Shown piece after piece: positions 1 to 13,453 of a stretch of 64,000 nt of DNA. The notes under the pieces were generated by a model that saw only the letters and a list, made by a program, of their open reading frames with translations, searched no databases and was not told the origin of the DNA. Made by a program: the position numbers and the translations under genes. Location: contig KN832902.1 in NCBI GenBank assembly GCA_000827325.1, positions 46,135-110,134 on the forward strand, in the 5' to 3' direction. This DNA comes from Oidiodendron maius Zn (lineage: Eukaryota > Ascomycota > Leotiomycetes > Myxotrichaceae). Positions within the stretch are counted from its first letter, which is position 1; each line of letters opens with the position of its first letter.

Positions 1-862
1 GGATATTCTGTTTATGTTTGAGTCCGTGGATATCCCAAGACGATAGAAGCTTAAACAATATCACCAGCCACGGGAGGTAGAGTTACCAATGCCTGACCAA
101 TATCTGGGGTTCATGGTAGAGAGCGTAAAGAATATAGAAAAAGTGAGTAGGTAGAAAAGTTCTGCGCAGACAGGGGCATTAATTGTAGATGAGACATATC
201 CGATCACGACCTTTTCAAGCTAAATCAATAAGACCAGGCTTCAGAATGGTGCGGAACATAGGTATTTGAGCTCACTAAAGTACCGATTTCTAACATGAAA
301 GAAACGCTTCTGATCAAGAGGTCCTAATGATGAATAGAATCAACGACTTCTTCTGGAAGGCTAACGGCTCCGTGATAAAGCAAGCGGTCCATTGAAGCAC
401 AGCACCTTGCCCTCTAACTGCCAACTCCTCTTCACCTACCACGGACATTTTACAACGCCAGAAGACTGCAATAGTCAATCTGTAACATCCTGACTAGCAG
501 CAGTGAATTCCGGCACGGAAAGTGCACATGACCTTTTTCGCACCCTTGTCATCCCCCCAACTCCAAGCCGTCCACCAGTCCGCCGGAGATAGAAAGTGCG
601 GGGTCCAGTCGTACAAACTTGGAAAGTGAACCGTATCGAGGACGGCTTGTACACCGGACAAGTTGGTAGATCGGAAACTAACTTTCTGAAGTTAGCTGCC
701 GTAAGCAACTCCTCAGACTCAACCGGAACTAGAGCCGCTCTTTTGAAATATGAGATATATGATAGTTTGTCTCTCCACAACTAACTCTTCTTTTGCTAAT
801 TAAACAGGCCAACAATTAAAAGTTACCTGCACCCTGTTCTCTCTTGTCACAATTACCAGACA
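1..862. other. Spacer with no supported gene
   Basis: The open frames here overlap on opposite strands (around 475-784) and show no recognisable domain. The 3' part immediately precedes the transporter start at 863 and probably carries its promoter. Confidence 0.5.
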
Positions 863-2711
863 ATGTCTGCTCTCACTTCTGGGCCTAATATTCGGATAGA
901 GACCCAGATAGTGGGGCCTAGCGATAAAGAAATAGGTGTAATTGAAGGGCAGTTTACCGCGGTTTCAAGCCAAGATCACACTGATATCGCACATGTCCTC
1001 TACAAGGAGTCTCTTGAGATGGACCCCATGGAGAGGGAAATCATTGCTAAACGGGTACTTCGAAAACTAGATTTTGTCGTTCTGCCCATGGTTGGTGATC
1101 CTACCCAACCGCGTTTAATTAACTAATGGCGTTCAGATGTGTTTTGTTTATTTCCTAAGCTTCTTGGACAAGAGTACGCTCAACTATGCCAATGCCTATG
1201 GACTGCAGACAGATCTACATCTCGTTGGACGTAATTACTGTGCGTTGCCACACTCTGAAACAACGGTATTTCGTTACATGCTTATTAGACCCATCCAGCT
1301 TGGATTGCCTCAATCACGAATTTCGGGTATCTCGCATTTGCTTTTCCTATGACAGTTGCTCTGCAAAAGCTTCCTATAGGAAAGGTCATCGGTACAATGC
1401 TAACACTATGGGGGGTCGTTCTCATCGGTACTGTGGGCGCTAAGAACTTTGCTGATATGATGGTTCTCCGCTTTATCCTTGGTAAGTCCTATGACAATTA
1501 AAGTAATAAAACTAATAACTACTGTGCAGGGGGCCTTGAGTCCGGGATTGGCCCTGCCTGGATGCTTCTAACAACTATGTTCTGGACTAAAAAAGAGGCA
1601 CCACTACGGATGTCCTTCTGGCTTGGATGCAACGGCCTCTCACAGATCATAGGTTCCGGACTATCATGGGGTCTAGGTCACACACACAGTCATCTTAGTC
1701 CATGGAAATTAATCTTCTTGGTTTGTATTATTTTCTTCTATTTATTAGCACTGTACTTATACTGACTGCTATCCACCTAGGTCATAGGGCTATTCAGTTT
1801 CTGTTTCGGTGCTATCTGTATCGTCCTTCTTCCTTCATCACCGAAAGACTGCGTTTTCTTCTCTCATAAAGAAGCGCTTGTAGCAGTCTGGAGAGTCTCA
1901 AAAAACCGTACTGGAGTTAAGCATTCAAAGATTCTGTGGTATCAGGTCTTAGAAGCATTGAAAGACCCGAAGATATACCTAATTGCGGCCTCGGCATTAT
2001 GTCTAGGCATCCTAAACGGCGCTATTTCGAACTTTTTAACAACATTGCTTCAAAGCTTTGGATATAATGCTCTGAAAAGTGTCTTATACCAAATGCCAGG
2101 TGGTAGATCTCCCCGCGGTTGTACTATAGCAAGTTGCTGCTGATTATCTCCTAGGTGGTTTTCAGTTCATCTTCACAGTCCTAGGTGGTCTATTAGCAAG
2201 CAAGGTTCCGAATACTCTTGCTCTTACCGTGATCCTAGGATATATCCCCGGCCTCGTAGGTGTTATCGGGATTCTCACTCTCCCGCTTTCTAAGCAACTT
2301 AATCTCGCTGCCTGCGCTTGGATGCTGCCTATCACCGGCTTAGCCATAATCATTACCTGGAACATGGTCGCCGCTAATATTGCCGGGCATACAAAGCGAA
2401 CCTTTACAAACGGGCAGGTAATATCATAGGCCCATTCTTGTTCATGCCAGCAGAAAAACCACGATATCCAACTGCCATTAAGGCATTATGCGGGGTTTAT
2501 TCGGCCGGTATGTTTTTGACTGTTATCCTCAGCTTGTATATGTGGAGACAGAATGTTTCCCGGAACGGGGAAGCAATTGCACAGGATGTGGGAGATGAAG
2601 CAGGGTATGTAGGCATTCTACCTCTAATGCTGTCCACAAAACGTCCCTGACACACCTAGATTCAATGATTACACAGATATTGAGAACAAAGGATTTTGTT
2701 ACCGACTCTAA
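863..2711 (+). pseudogene. Allantoate-permease-type MFS transporter, frame-broken
   Basis: This is a major facilitator of the fungal anion:cation symporter (DAL5/allantoate permease) family, a plasma-membrane importer of small organic acids or amides. Exons can be joined as 863-1090, 1137-1239, 1299-1481, 1530-1720, 1781-2099, 2155-about 2414, then up to 2604 and 2660-2711. All junctions used are GT/AG and keep frame. Recognisable blocks are FLDKSTLNYANAYGLQTDL after the first membrane helix, SGIGPAWM, and a C-terminal DYTDIENKGF motif. At 2412-2418 the conserved helix between TFTNG and AGNIIGPF is missing about seven codons, and the frame shifts by one base. No intron can bridge this (the only GT..AG there is 12 bp), so the gene looks inactive, though a sequencing error cannot be excluded. 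Substrate is unknown. Confidence 0.8.
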
Positions 2712-3864
2712 AAGTACATTCTCTACCATATAAATTAAAGTTAACCCTTATTTATTGCTTTGCACCAAGTGGAGAGGTGCTGCATTATATCAACGAAGCA
2801 CCTGCGTAACCCGATAATCCTACCATCATCCGGCCACATGAAGACACCTCTTCTTCATAAGCAACTTATAGCATAGGTGCGCGTCTGTAAACGGTGGGAC
2901 CACGTGACTCTCATATATTTGTATATTTGTGAAGCTATGCACAACTTTGTACAGAGCTCCTTACATACCAATATCTTCTCTCCTTGTAATCAATCAATTT
3001 AATCAAGCCTCGATTGTGTACGACCATGCACCTGTTCTGTGACAAGTAGCTATAGATTGAAGGAACTCTCTTGGTCCAGAATATGTTTGTTGCTGATGAC
3101 GCTAGCTCGGATTCCAATTGCCAAGAGTTTTTAAATTGGACTCTTGACGCATTTCTGCCAATTTATTGCCATGGGGACATGTGGTTTCCGTTGCTTCTGA
3201 TTCTGTCCGACTCCAGCTCACTCTTTGTACATGATGCAATAATAATCCAAGGCAACACACTCGAGAAGACTCTCCGCAAAGCTGACCTGTTTCAAATTGG
3301 ACTCGGCTTAAAATTTTTGCCTGCCTTACTTCTGGACTGATACACAGTCATGGTTCGACTATTTAACTTCCCAAAGTTAACCTTAACTGGCACTGAATCA
3401 GACCCAGTTGAAATTGGTGCGTGCCTGGCAAGATTGTTTAGGTTCGGAAAAATTCGTCTGGGCTGAGGGGAAACGGGGCCAGGGGCGTTGCTCCAGGGCT
3501 AGAAGAAGAACCATGACTCCTACTGTTACCCTACACCTGTATACCGTGACTTAAAAGGGAAATCTTTGCGGATGACCAAGCGAAACTCTCAGCCGTCGAT
3601 TTTAACCACAGTTGTCTAAAGCCTAACGAAAATTAGATTAGATTGTTATATCGAATGAACCAATGAACTCCGTATAATTCTAGCTACTCCAATCCGTTCA
3701 ACCCGGAATCATCCGCCAAGTATCCAGGCAAAACTGTGTCTTATTTATCTCAATAGTTTTATCTCTGGCTGTGTATCCCGCTCTTGTCCCTGTTGTTATA
3801 CTCTCCAAAGAAGAGTCCGCATTCCACTGAGATATTGAACTCCAGTTACATTTGAAGACTGGCC
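2712..3864. other. Spacer with one unrecognised short frame
   Basis: A plus-strand frame at 3071-3340 (about 89 codons) has no domain I recognise and no clear splice partners. It may be noncoding. The rest has no supported feature. The last part would hold the promoter of the esterase gene. Confidence 0.4.
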
Positions 3865-4810
3865 ATGAGATTCCCCATTGCCTTGATTACGGCATTGCCA
3901 GCATTCCCATCTTTCTGCCTTGCTCATAATCATGTACTTCCTACAATCGACCTGGGCTACGAGATTCACCAAGCCATCTCTTTCAATGTGAGTGCATATG
4001 ACTACTAAAGGTGATAGGATGGACTGATGGTGATAGGAAGCTGGCACCTTTTACAACCAAGAGGCTCGCCAACTCCCATACGGAAATCTTGTAGCTGCCA
4101 ACACGAAATTGGTCACACCAGCCAATTACGGACAATTCACATTCTCAGCCACAGTGGATGGTTCTTTCGTTCCAGGCTTGCCTGGTCAGCTCCTTCAGGA
4201 AGGAGAGTTTGATAAAGATGTAAGGATCATCGTTGGGCACAATTCGAACGAGGCCTTATTCTTCATCAACCCAAACACCACCAGCCCGACTGATTTCACA
4301 AACTCTCTCAAGTCCGCTTTCTTGACAATCCCCAACTCGGTTGTGAATTACATCTCAAACGTCCTGTATCCGTACCCCAATAGTTCGAATGTCGATGAAA
4401 CTGCAGCAATTGGGTACACCACACCCAGCAGCCTATTCGTGCTAACGCTAAGTGATGTATCAATCAACTGCAACGCCTACTTCCTAGCGAGGGCATTTTC
4501 AGCAATTCAACCCGATACATATGCCTATGAGTTTAGTGTTCCTCCCGGATACCATGGAGAAGACGTTGCATACCTCTATTACAATGGCCCTTCACCTTTA
4601 GTTATCAATGAGACCATCGCTCTTGCTATGCAGACTTATTACACCCGGTTTGCTATTACAGGCTCACCAGACAACGACCAGTATCCGATCTTCCATAAAT
4701 ACACGAATAATTCGAGCTTATTAAGCATGAATATTACTGGAATCAGCATGAAGCAAGATCTTGCTGACAATTCGCGGTGTCGGTGGTGGCAGCAGGCACT
4801 GTATTTCTAG
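3865..4810 (+). pseudogene. Secreted type-B carboxylesterase with deleted catalytic core
   Basis: Two exons, 3865-3987 and 4037-4810, give an open 298-residue product. It begins with a hydrophobic signal peptide (MRFPIALITALPAFPSF). The N-terminal segment ends near EAGTFYN, then jumps straight to the late part of the family fold (VAANTKLVTP, VDGSFVPGLPGQLL, PPGYHGEDVAYLY). Intact fungal type-B carboxylesterases/lipases are about 550 residues. The missing middle normally carries the oxyanion hole and the GESAG nucleophile elbow, and no GxSxG is present here. The His-bearing C-terminal block is kept. The open frame across the deletion suggests a recent event, but hydrolase activity is not expected. 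Alternatives are a non-catalytic secreted protein or an assembly deletion. Confidence 0.75.
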
Positions 4811-6335
4811 TCCAAGGGATAAATACGCAGCAAGTTCTGCCACCTCGATCATTCATGCAACAGTATTAATCGTTGGAAGGGAAGTCTTTGGAGGGAAAGT
4901 CTTTGGAGGAAATTTGTGGTAGGAGGAAACTCAGTGCTTGAATCAGTCATGTTGAGATGGATAACAGTTGATTGTCGCTTTGCTGAGAGCCCGACAGTAA
5001 TGCAAATTCAGTCATACTACTATTAACAAAGTCCTTCTTGCCTCCTGTCTACCTGCAAAAAGAAGAGAACAACGGAGTAACAATGGATTCCAAGAGACAG
5101 ACCATATTTTTCCTGTTTTGATTGTGGTTATAGATGAAACGCAATCTTACCACCCTCCAGGAGAGTGCCACGGAGGCTACTCGATTTAGTTAATGAAGCA
5201 TTTCATCCGTCAGGGGCATGCCCCGCTACCGAACCACCTCCGCTTTCTCCGCACTTTCTGGGCGTCTAATAAATCTGTGCACATCAGTGCATCGCACAAC
5301 GTATCACGATAGCCCATCGCTAGTCTACGGGGCAACAAAAGCGCCGTTGATCCTGCAGGTGTGTTTGCTATTGGCATTTGCCGTTCTATAAGCGAAGCCT
5401 TGTCCTACAACCTGTTATTTCTATAAGGGGCCAGCAACTAAACTTCTTGAACATGCCCTGGTGTGTGTCTGTGCGCATTAGATACTCTACGGTTCCATCA
5501 TTGGGTAGGATTGTTGTCCGGGCCGATCCCAGGATCCGCCTTTACGATAAGTATTCTGTCTCTAGGGAGGTCGGTCCTACTGTTATCCCGTACATACCGT
5601 ACACACCCGGCATGGCCGCGAGTCTCCCAAATCAAGCTCATCCCTTGAGATTCTAACTCAAATGAGCATGTTGAGCGGATGAGATTGCAGCGACTCGCCT
5701 GCGGATAAAAGAAGAAGGAGGAGAGCTAGCAAGCTGTACAGGCATAAGGGAAGATTGCTCTATAGTGAGTCGTATACCTTCTTTCAATCAGTCGCGTCAT
5801 CTATATTAATGAACTAAAGGCCCTGGCGGATTAATATTCTGATGAAGAGGTAATTTAGCTTAATATATTAAAGGACCCCCCTGAAAAAAGGTGCTCATTG
5901 GAGGATACGGTTTGCGTATTGGGTGGCAAAACACGGGATCCTTCACGGACGCCGTTCATCCCGGTTGGGTATATTTCATTGAACTATGAAAACGAGACGC
6001 CTGGTGCAGAAGAGAAGATAGACAGATGAAACTGGTTAGCTACATTTTATATCTCGAAAGCGCTGCAAGGAGTGGTGCTCGGACGGACAACAATGGATTT
6101 GGTGGAGGACATTGTAGCCAGTCAGCCGTTGGACGCTAGACATCGGCATTGAGTACGGAGGCCAATGAATACAAGGTTAAGGCCGAAAGGTAGAACGTAC
6201 ATGGCGTGGAGGGCCGAAAGACACATTAGATGCCATCTGAGGTGAAAGAAAATGAATAACTAAGGACCGGTGATGTAGACTTCGATCTCTGCCTCAGATT
6301 ATGCAGTTGCCTCTTTCCTAGTAATCCCTCTCCTC
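4811..6335. other. Spacer, no supported gene
   Basis: Frames at 5378-5656 and 5463-5648 overlap each other and lack domains or conserved motifs. I see no repeat or RNA gene. Confidence 0.4.
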
Positions 6336-7243
6336 CTACTGTCTTAATGTCATCTCTTGTGTGTTATATGGACAAACACCCGCGATCATTTCAGCTAAAC
6401 TCGGCAACGCCTTCCTCGCCTCCTTTATTGTGGTAGGTATGTCGCCTTTAACTAATGCTTCCGGCCGGTTAAAATTCTGATTGGATAGTAACATATGTCT
6501 GGGGCTGGTTCCGGTTGCCCCCTTAATTGGCTTAGCGCAATATTTTTTAGAGCCTCTAGGGTTGATGCTTGTTGCTCTGCTATATGGCGGGCTGGTCTCT
6601 CCGCAGAACCAAATCCTACTTGGCTTATATATGTTGATGTTGGCAGACCTTGAGCGGCTATTTAAGACCCTGCGAGCTGGCATGCGGCGGTCTCCCATCG
6701 GTGGTACTAACTCTCTTGAGGCCTCTTGTAGGAGTAGAGGAGTGACGCTGGCACGTTGTGCCATATCTACCTGGCCAAGCTGCCAGTGCATTGCTTCGGC
6801 TGCTCGCCAGGGAATTCCCGTTTCTCGTGCCACTTTTGACCACATATCTAGCTTGAATCTTGTAAGAGAATGTCAGCTGGTCCGAATACGGAAGGAGTTT
6901 GACACACAGAGTTCTAACTGGTTTTAATCAAATTTGAAGGGGACAGGTACCTCTCATATACTTTTGCAAGTACATCCTTACGATCTTCGTTCCACACACT
7001 ACGTCTCTCGAGATAATTCTGATAGTGGAGGCGGCAACTAAGAGGACTGCGTCCAGGCAGCCTCTCCGAAATAGCCGCCCACTTCGCTCCATTACCTCGC
7101 AAGTCGATGAGCAAGGTGTCTTCTTCTGGTGACCACTTTCTTTTGTTCTTCGATAGCGACTTTGTATGTTCGAGAGGCATACTTTTCATGGAACAGATAC
7201 AGAAAGGGGTTTGTTGCTTTGCAGGCCAAGATGCACATGTCAA
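6336..7243 (-). CDS. Myb/SANT-like DNA-binding protein
   Basis: Two exons (7243-6951 and 6858-6336, GT/AG, phase 2) give 271 residues. An N-terminal Myb/SANT-type helix-turn-helix is visible from about residue 35: KWSPEEDTLLIDLRG, then LPGRSPLSCRLHYQNYLERR. After the intron comes MWSKVARETGIPWRAAEAMHW, a block typical of fungal Myb-like regulators. The C-terminal part is basic and low in conserved features. The likely role is a nuclear DNA-binding regulator; targets are unknown. The start could be the later Met at residue 19 or 22, since the first residues are cysteine-rich and unlike the family. No clustered partner gene is evident. Confidence 0.7.
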
Positions 7244-9021
7244 GGACAGTCAACGAAATTCTACCTCCGTGCTTTAAAGTACTTATACTTCATGTCTCTG
7301 TCTCATTCTGAATGTCCTGCAGATTCTTAGGCTTATAGGAGGTCCATCTGTCTCGGGACGTTTAAGCTGCTATTCTTCCGTAACGAAGCCCTAGTAACCC
7401 TGTACCCTCTAAAACGTTACCAATATAATATATAATTTCAGGGGTGTCCTGAACTCCATATACTCTACGTGGAGGGAAGTCATGCCAAATACAGCGAATC
7501 TGGCAGGTGCGATCCAGGATTAAGTGGAAAACAACATATAAATGTTACCGCATACAATTAGCCAGTGTATCAGCCTCGACGCAGGTCGGTGGCGAGCTTC
7601 GAGCTTCTGGCCATCCGGTAGATATCTGTGGGACTAGGGTTTAATGTAGGGATGGCAGATGCTATCCAATTAGTCCTGCAGAAGTGACTCTGTCACTGAC
7701 CAGCACGACACGCAATGCAGTGGTACGTAAGGTGGACTGCGTTCAGCAAAGAGCACACCACATACAGGCCACGGTATGCCTCACACTACTATGGAATACG
7801 GCCCACTACATGATGAATGATACGGCGAATGCAGCTCGTACGGCATTGCAGGAGTTTGAAGCTTGCGGAATCAGGAGCGGAGCAGGGGCTTTGAGCCATC
7901 TGAGGAGCAGGGAAGGTACTGCATCAATGCCGGCCATTCTAGCTAGACCTACGGGTTAGATGTAAATGCCCCATATCGCTGAAAGATCCAGAGTGCGGTG
8001 TTCATCAACAGAAGGCATGAGGCCCTGTTGTCAGAGCCTGGACACGGACCTTCATGTCTAGAGAAGGCACTAGCATTCCTGATCCTCTGGCTTATATAAA
8101 TAGTAATGGAAGTAGAGCGGGGACATCCTTCTCATGATTGCAGCTGTCTATTCAGACTTCTCATAGAGATGTGTAGCTTACTTTCTAGCGCAAGGAGCAT
8201 CCGATATGCAGCAACCCTTCTTTTGGCGAGACAACTGCCGGAAGGAATTGCATCGTTCCGGGGTTCCCTTCCCGATTCTTTCCGATAATGCAGCACTCCA
8301 TCTCTGAAGAGGGGTGTTTGAGCGGGCGGCAAAGCAATAGCGCCGTCAATGGCTGGCTGTGGTGGAAGGAAACGGATACCTGGGTCAGGTGGGACGAGCT
8401 GCATGGGGCTGTATCTAGTAAAAAGCCGTTTTAGTAATTAGTCAATATGTGGGGTTGCATCCAGTAAATTGCCGTAATCAAAACTAACTCCCTGTTAGTC
8501 CTCTTGTGTTGGAACGAGTATGGCCTCTCACGATCACGCGGACTGAGTAATGTAGACAATATATTTGAAGTGGAGTTGACGACTTGATTCTTAAAACTAG
8601 AGAGGGAGGAGCTACCCTATATATATCCGAGGGTCGCATAAGCAACGTGGCTGTGCTGTACAGTGTTGCGTATATTGTCGCACTATAATCCTTCCTAGAC
8701 AACACTCAACAAGTAATATAGGCCTGTTTGTAGATAAGCGAGCCAATAAAGAGCTGGATCCGCGAACTGTGTTGTCGATGCGAACGAGACCACACAATAA
8801 ACCAAACTTAACTTAGGTTTGTTCCACTTTTGACATCACCCGAGATTTCTCAATCTCATCATAAGCATCATGAAGTTACTGGGAGAAAAGCCTTTTATTC
8901 CATAAAATAGCACTGCAAGATCAAGCAAAGTCCCTATAATTTTGTAGCTTGTAAGTTCCACCCGAAGCCCACAGCGATATAAACGTAAACCAACGATGCA
9001 AAAGAGACCTCTGCTCGGAGC
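7244..9021. other. Spacer, no supported gene
   Basis: Frames at 7684-7959 and 8132-8404 have no recognisable domain and are not supported by splice structure. The segment separates the Myb gene promoter from the 3' end of the glutamate dehydrogenase gene. Confidence 0.4.
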
Positions 9022-12000
9022 TCATGTACCGAGCGACTTTTGTTTAGTAGCAGTCGATGCCATTCTCTTCGACATACTATAATTTGTTAGCACTAAGCTT
9101 ATAAGAAAACGAGAGAAGCAGATGAGAGACTTACAAATCAAAGAAGGCGTATTGACTTGGACTACATCCGAACTCGTACACAAATCTGGAGGCAAGGTAG
9201 CTGCCGAAGATAGCTCTGAGGTAGTTTTTCGGAACCTGTAAAGAGTATTATGGAGCTAGTCTTATCAGCGAATATAACAGGCATACCCTCTTACAAATCA
9301 GATCCAGTCCAATCTTCTCCAACAGCAACTTTGGCAACGCATCCGAAAGCACTGACCGCCTAAGCTGCTGGTTGTGCCATAGCTGCGACTTTTGAAGCTC
9401 CTCATTTAGTTTGGTGATCGCCACACTCAACATATCGCTTATTGTAGACCTCGGAATACCCGTATATTCATGTTCGCGCCAAATTGCTTCGAATTCTAGT
9501 GTGGCATTTTGCTTGATCACCTCCTGGACATATTTAACGTATGCCTCGTAGAACTCCGGTACCTTGCTGTCATGGCCGACGCACATGTTCTCAACAAAGC
9601 CTTGATCGTCGAAGGACAATGATGCAAGGACTTCGAGGGAGGAAGAAGTCACGCCGCCTTTGTTAGTTGAAGCGTCTTTGAAGAGGATACAGCCTGATTT
9701 CTCGAGACAAAGTTTGGCGTCTTGGGTAATGAAGAGATTAGCGCCTTCAACAATATAGGGTATAGTGCTTTTGCCATCTTTGATGAGCTTGTTGACATTT
9801 ACAAGGTCAACTGACTCAGGTCGGCCACCACAAGGCACAAAGGAGTCTACTAAACCGGTGTTCCGAAGATGGAAGGTGTTGCGGAAGGTCATACCGTTAT
9901 GAATGAGCTCGCCGTTTGGAAGCTTGACATTAATATCGTCGACTAGAACACGATAGCCGTCTTTAGAGAGCTTCGAAGTATCGAATTCTGAGATCGTAAC
10001 ACGTCTTTTGGCGAGATGGATAAGTTCTTCATAGTTGATGCCATTTGGGTCAACAAGAACGCCGGCTCCATCAATAATAGCTGTGTACTTCTCTTTGCTT
10101 AGAAGGATCTCATTTGAACCAAGATCTCCATCAGGTCCACCAGTCTGCATCTTCCTCACCCTCGATGGGTCCAAATTAAGCTTCCGATAGATACCCGTTA
10201 CATACTCCCGAATGGACAACGTTGTCATGCCGTAAGTGTCATGAGGAATTCCCCCAAGTTTAGGACTCTTCCCAGTAAAGAATGACTTCCACCATGCCGC
10301 TCCTCGCTTGTAGGCATGCTTAGTTGCCCAATCCACAAGATCAGCAGTGTTCTCATCCGGGCCCATAAAGAGCATCTCTGGCTTGCCGTAAAAGTCAACA
10401 ATAGGATCTTTAATACCTGGGCTTGCAGGGGGAAGTAGAAGGTCCATGATGCTATCGATGTACTTTTCGAAAGCTAACCTGCCCTTGTCCTGATGTTCAG
10501 CGTCAAGGAGAATGACACCTTTCGAGCCACCTTCTGGGATATCTTTGTTTTTGAATTGCTGGGTATGGGCAAGACCATAGCTCTCATCAAACATAGAGCG
10601 TACGTTTATTGAATATGCCTCGTGATTTCGAGACTTGATGATCCTAATGCCACCTCGCGCAATATCTCGAAAACGAAGATGAAAGCCTCGAGATTCTGAG
10701 GTAATTACTAAGAACATCCCATATAACGGCTGGGGGTATTCAATCACCGGAAGAAACATTGGGTCTAGACGGAAGCTCAAAGCTACCTTCGTTGGGGTGT
10801 AGAAATTCGTCTTCAGGACGGCAGAATTAAATAGTCGAAATACTCCCCAAATCATCGCATCGTGCTCGTTGCTAACGACCCTTGAAACCTGCTCCTTGAG
10901 TTGGGAATCTGGAAGGACTTTGGATAATAGTGAAGGGACGACGTTGTTATCTTCGTGCTCGGAAATTGGGGTCAAGTAAATGTCTGCGAAATTCGAGTAA
11001 AATAATCGAACAAGTTCAGGATATTGACTAATAACGTCACGAATATAGTCCGCTGTGAATGTTTCGGTGCGTAGGCGACGTTTGATGTTTGATAGAATCT
11101 CAGCATGCAGGCTTATATTTGCATCTAATGCAGAGACTAGTGAAGCATACTCGGTCCCTGTAAAGTTTTAGTAATAGCTATTTGTTTTAGCTAGTTGGGA
11201 AATACCTAGCCTATTAATGAAATGCTGAACGAATACCCAGACGCAATGTCCATAGACGGTCTCCTGTAGACTTAGGCGGCCGCTTGCAAATAGGAACTGG
11301 AACTTGTTCTGGGGGATGCAATAGAGCAGAGAGATCTCCTTAGCAATCTGGTGAATCGACTGCTCAATTGAAGGAAATTTGGTGTTGAGAGTTTGACTAA
11401 AGATAGGCTTTAGGTAGATTGATATGATCGTAATCCTGTTGGCGAATTGCTCGACGTATTTTCTTGAGCTTGTGAGTCCATAATAATGATAAAGATCACT
11501 GAGTGCACCAAATATACCCAGGGCAGTACATTGACGGAATGCTACCACAACTCTCTTCTCGTGTGAAGCCCCAATGTCAAAGACCTCAATGACAGGCCCT
11601 GTTCTGGTAGTTGCCAAGTCAAGGATTTCCTGATATATTTGCATCGTATTCTTACTGGCTTTTGCGAGAAACATCTTGTCCCCAATTACCTGCAGTCTGG
11701 TTTCGTGAGGGCTAGGATTCGGTTCGACAAATTTGCATTGATATACGAAATTGCAACGCAGGGTTGCTTTAGAAGTCGGAGTGCCAATCAGGTTGCTAAG
11801 AGATCTGAATGTCTCAACGCGGAAGCATTTATTGGTATCCGGTCCGTCAAGATACTTTGCCTCGAGTCTCTGCTCGTATCTTGGGCCCTCACTGTAGCTT
11901 ACTCCTGGTTCGCTAGTGTCGATATATATGGCATGATCAGCGGCCTCCATATCAAGTCTGATCTCTCCGCATTTGTCTTCTCGTGAGACCGCTGCGATTT

Positions 12001-12578
12001 TAGCCGCATAGAGGGATATTATGTGGCTCGAGATTGCCTTGGTGGACTCTAACTGGAAATACATGTCGTCGATGCCAAGTTCGGTGTAGAACCACTCAAT
12101 TTGACGGTCGACTCTGTCGTCAGGGATCCATTTTTCTTTCATGATCATCTGTTTGACTAGATAATGTCAGTGATTAACGCTAACAGAGTCTTAGCATAGA
12201 AGCTAGAGCATTCATCGGTAGTTGGAGTTTAGCTATGTGATTAGTCCTCAAGCAAAGCTTTGCGGGACTTCGCTCTGTATCTAAGCTCCAAACCACTGAC
12301 AGAGGATACTGAAACGGTATCTAGTATAATAACTCGACGTAGGAGCTGAACTTCTATCTAATAATTCCTTTACACTGACCTTCTACCATTTGTGCCGTCT
12401 TTCCCTCGAATTTTGGTGCAATATATCCGATTGTCGAAGACCGCCAGATCTTGTGTCTATTATGGCCCCTCTGGTCATTATGGCTGGGTACACTGAGGTG
12501 TGGAAGTTGTGTAGGATTTGTGCCCAGTGTCATGATGTCCTGGTCCACCAACTTATTACAGAGTCTAGCATCCTCCAT
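9022..12578 (-). CDS. gdh2: NAD-specific glutamate dehydrogenase (large fungal type)
   Basis: Five exons (12578-12380, 12156-11206, 11157-9287, 9235-9135, 9076-9022) join in frame to 1058 residues, the usual size of the 115-kDa fungal NAD-GDH. The enzyme oxidises glutamate to 2-oxoglutarate and ammonia for nitrogen catabolism. Diagnostic blocks are PKFEGKTAQM near the N-terminus, GIDDMYFQ, IPEGGSKGVILLD, KMQTGGPDGDLGSNEI (nucleotide-binding region), YIVEGANLFIT, and the terminal SYLASRFVYEFG with MSKRMA after the last intron. The first intron uses a GTCAGT donor. The start at 12578 is the first in-frame Met; the true N-terminus could lie further upstream. It appears fully intact among decayed neighbours, so it may be a second paralogue rather than the housekeeping copy. 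Confidence 0.88.
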
Positions 12579-13453
12579 GTAGGCAAAGATTTCGTCGAAG
12601 GAATCGACGTAAGCACAGAAGACTGTAAATATTGTGGCAGTCTGGACTGGAAAAAACTTTATAGCAATAGAAGTCTCGTGGGTTAATGAGGGAGTTATGA
12701 GCCTTTAAGCATGTGGGTCTACATATAATCCCTCAGCAAGGGCCAGGGAAATATTCACTCTAAGACAAGACACAATAGGAAATTATGGCGAGATTTCCGT
12801 CAGGCAAACCGAAAGTCTCCTATTCCTTGCATTGTACCGAATCTCCTCCAGTTAGGTTGGCGCGGTCCTTTAGGTAGTGGAGGAGTTAATGCATATAGCG
12901 TCGTCAAATGCTATTATCCGAATGATTTTGAACAATTGTACACAGGGATCGGCTATTTGGCATGATAACTCGCCCCTTGGCGTTAGCATAGATGTAATAC
13001 GGCACATGGAGGCCTCGGATACATAAAACTTTTTTTCCGGCTTATTGATTCACTTGATTCAGGCTCAAATATAACGTTTTTGCCTCGCTAACTCAAAAGT
13101 ATAAAATAATTTATGCTAATTAATACGGTACATTACGTTATATTAACTGGCTAGCTGTGTTTCGTAGAGTCAGTAGTCAGTTGAATGGCAATTAATAGCC
13201 AGATGCCTCTTATTCTCCGCTCCTGACACTGCATATTCTTGACTAAAACCCTACAACCTGGGTCTGATACGGCCTTTAAGCCTATAATACCCATTATAAA
13301 ACTCCTCGTTGATGCTTCATAGTTTTATCTGCCTACGAATAATCTCGCCGCTGGATGCAGATCGCAGTTAGTGAGACCTGGAGCAAACCTTTCGGCGATC
13401 CAAGGATGCTGAGCTAGTGTTTTACCTGGGATTCATCTACAAACAAGGAAACT
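12579..13453. other. AT-rich spacer
   Basis: This holds the likely promoter of the glutamate dehydrogenase gene and an AT-rich stretch around 13040-13140. No gene is supported. Confidence 0.4.

Noticed and set aside
475-784. Overlapping frames on both strands as a gene
   Set aside because: Neither shows a domain or splice context. Mutual overlap suggests chance openness.
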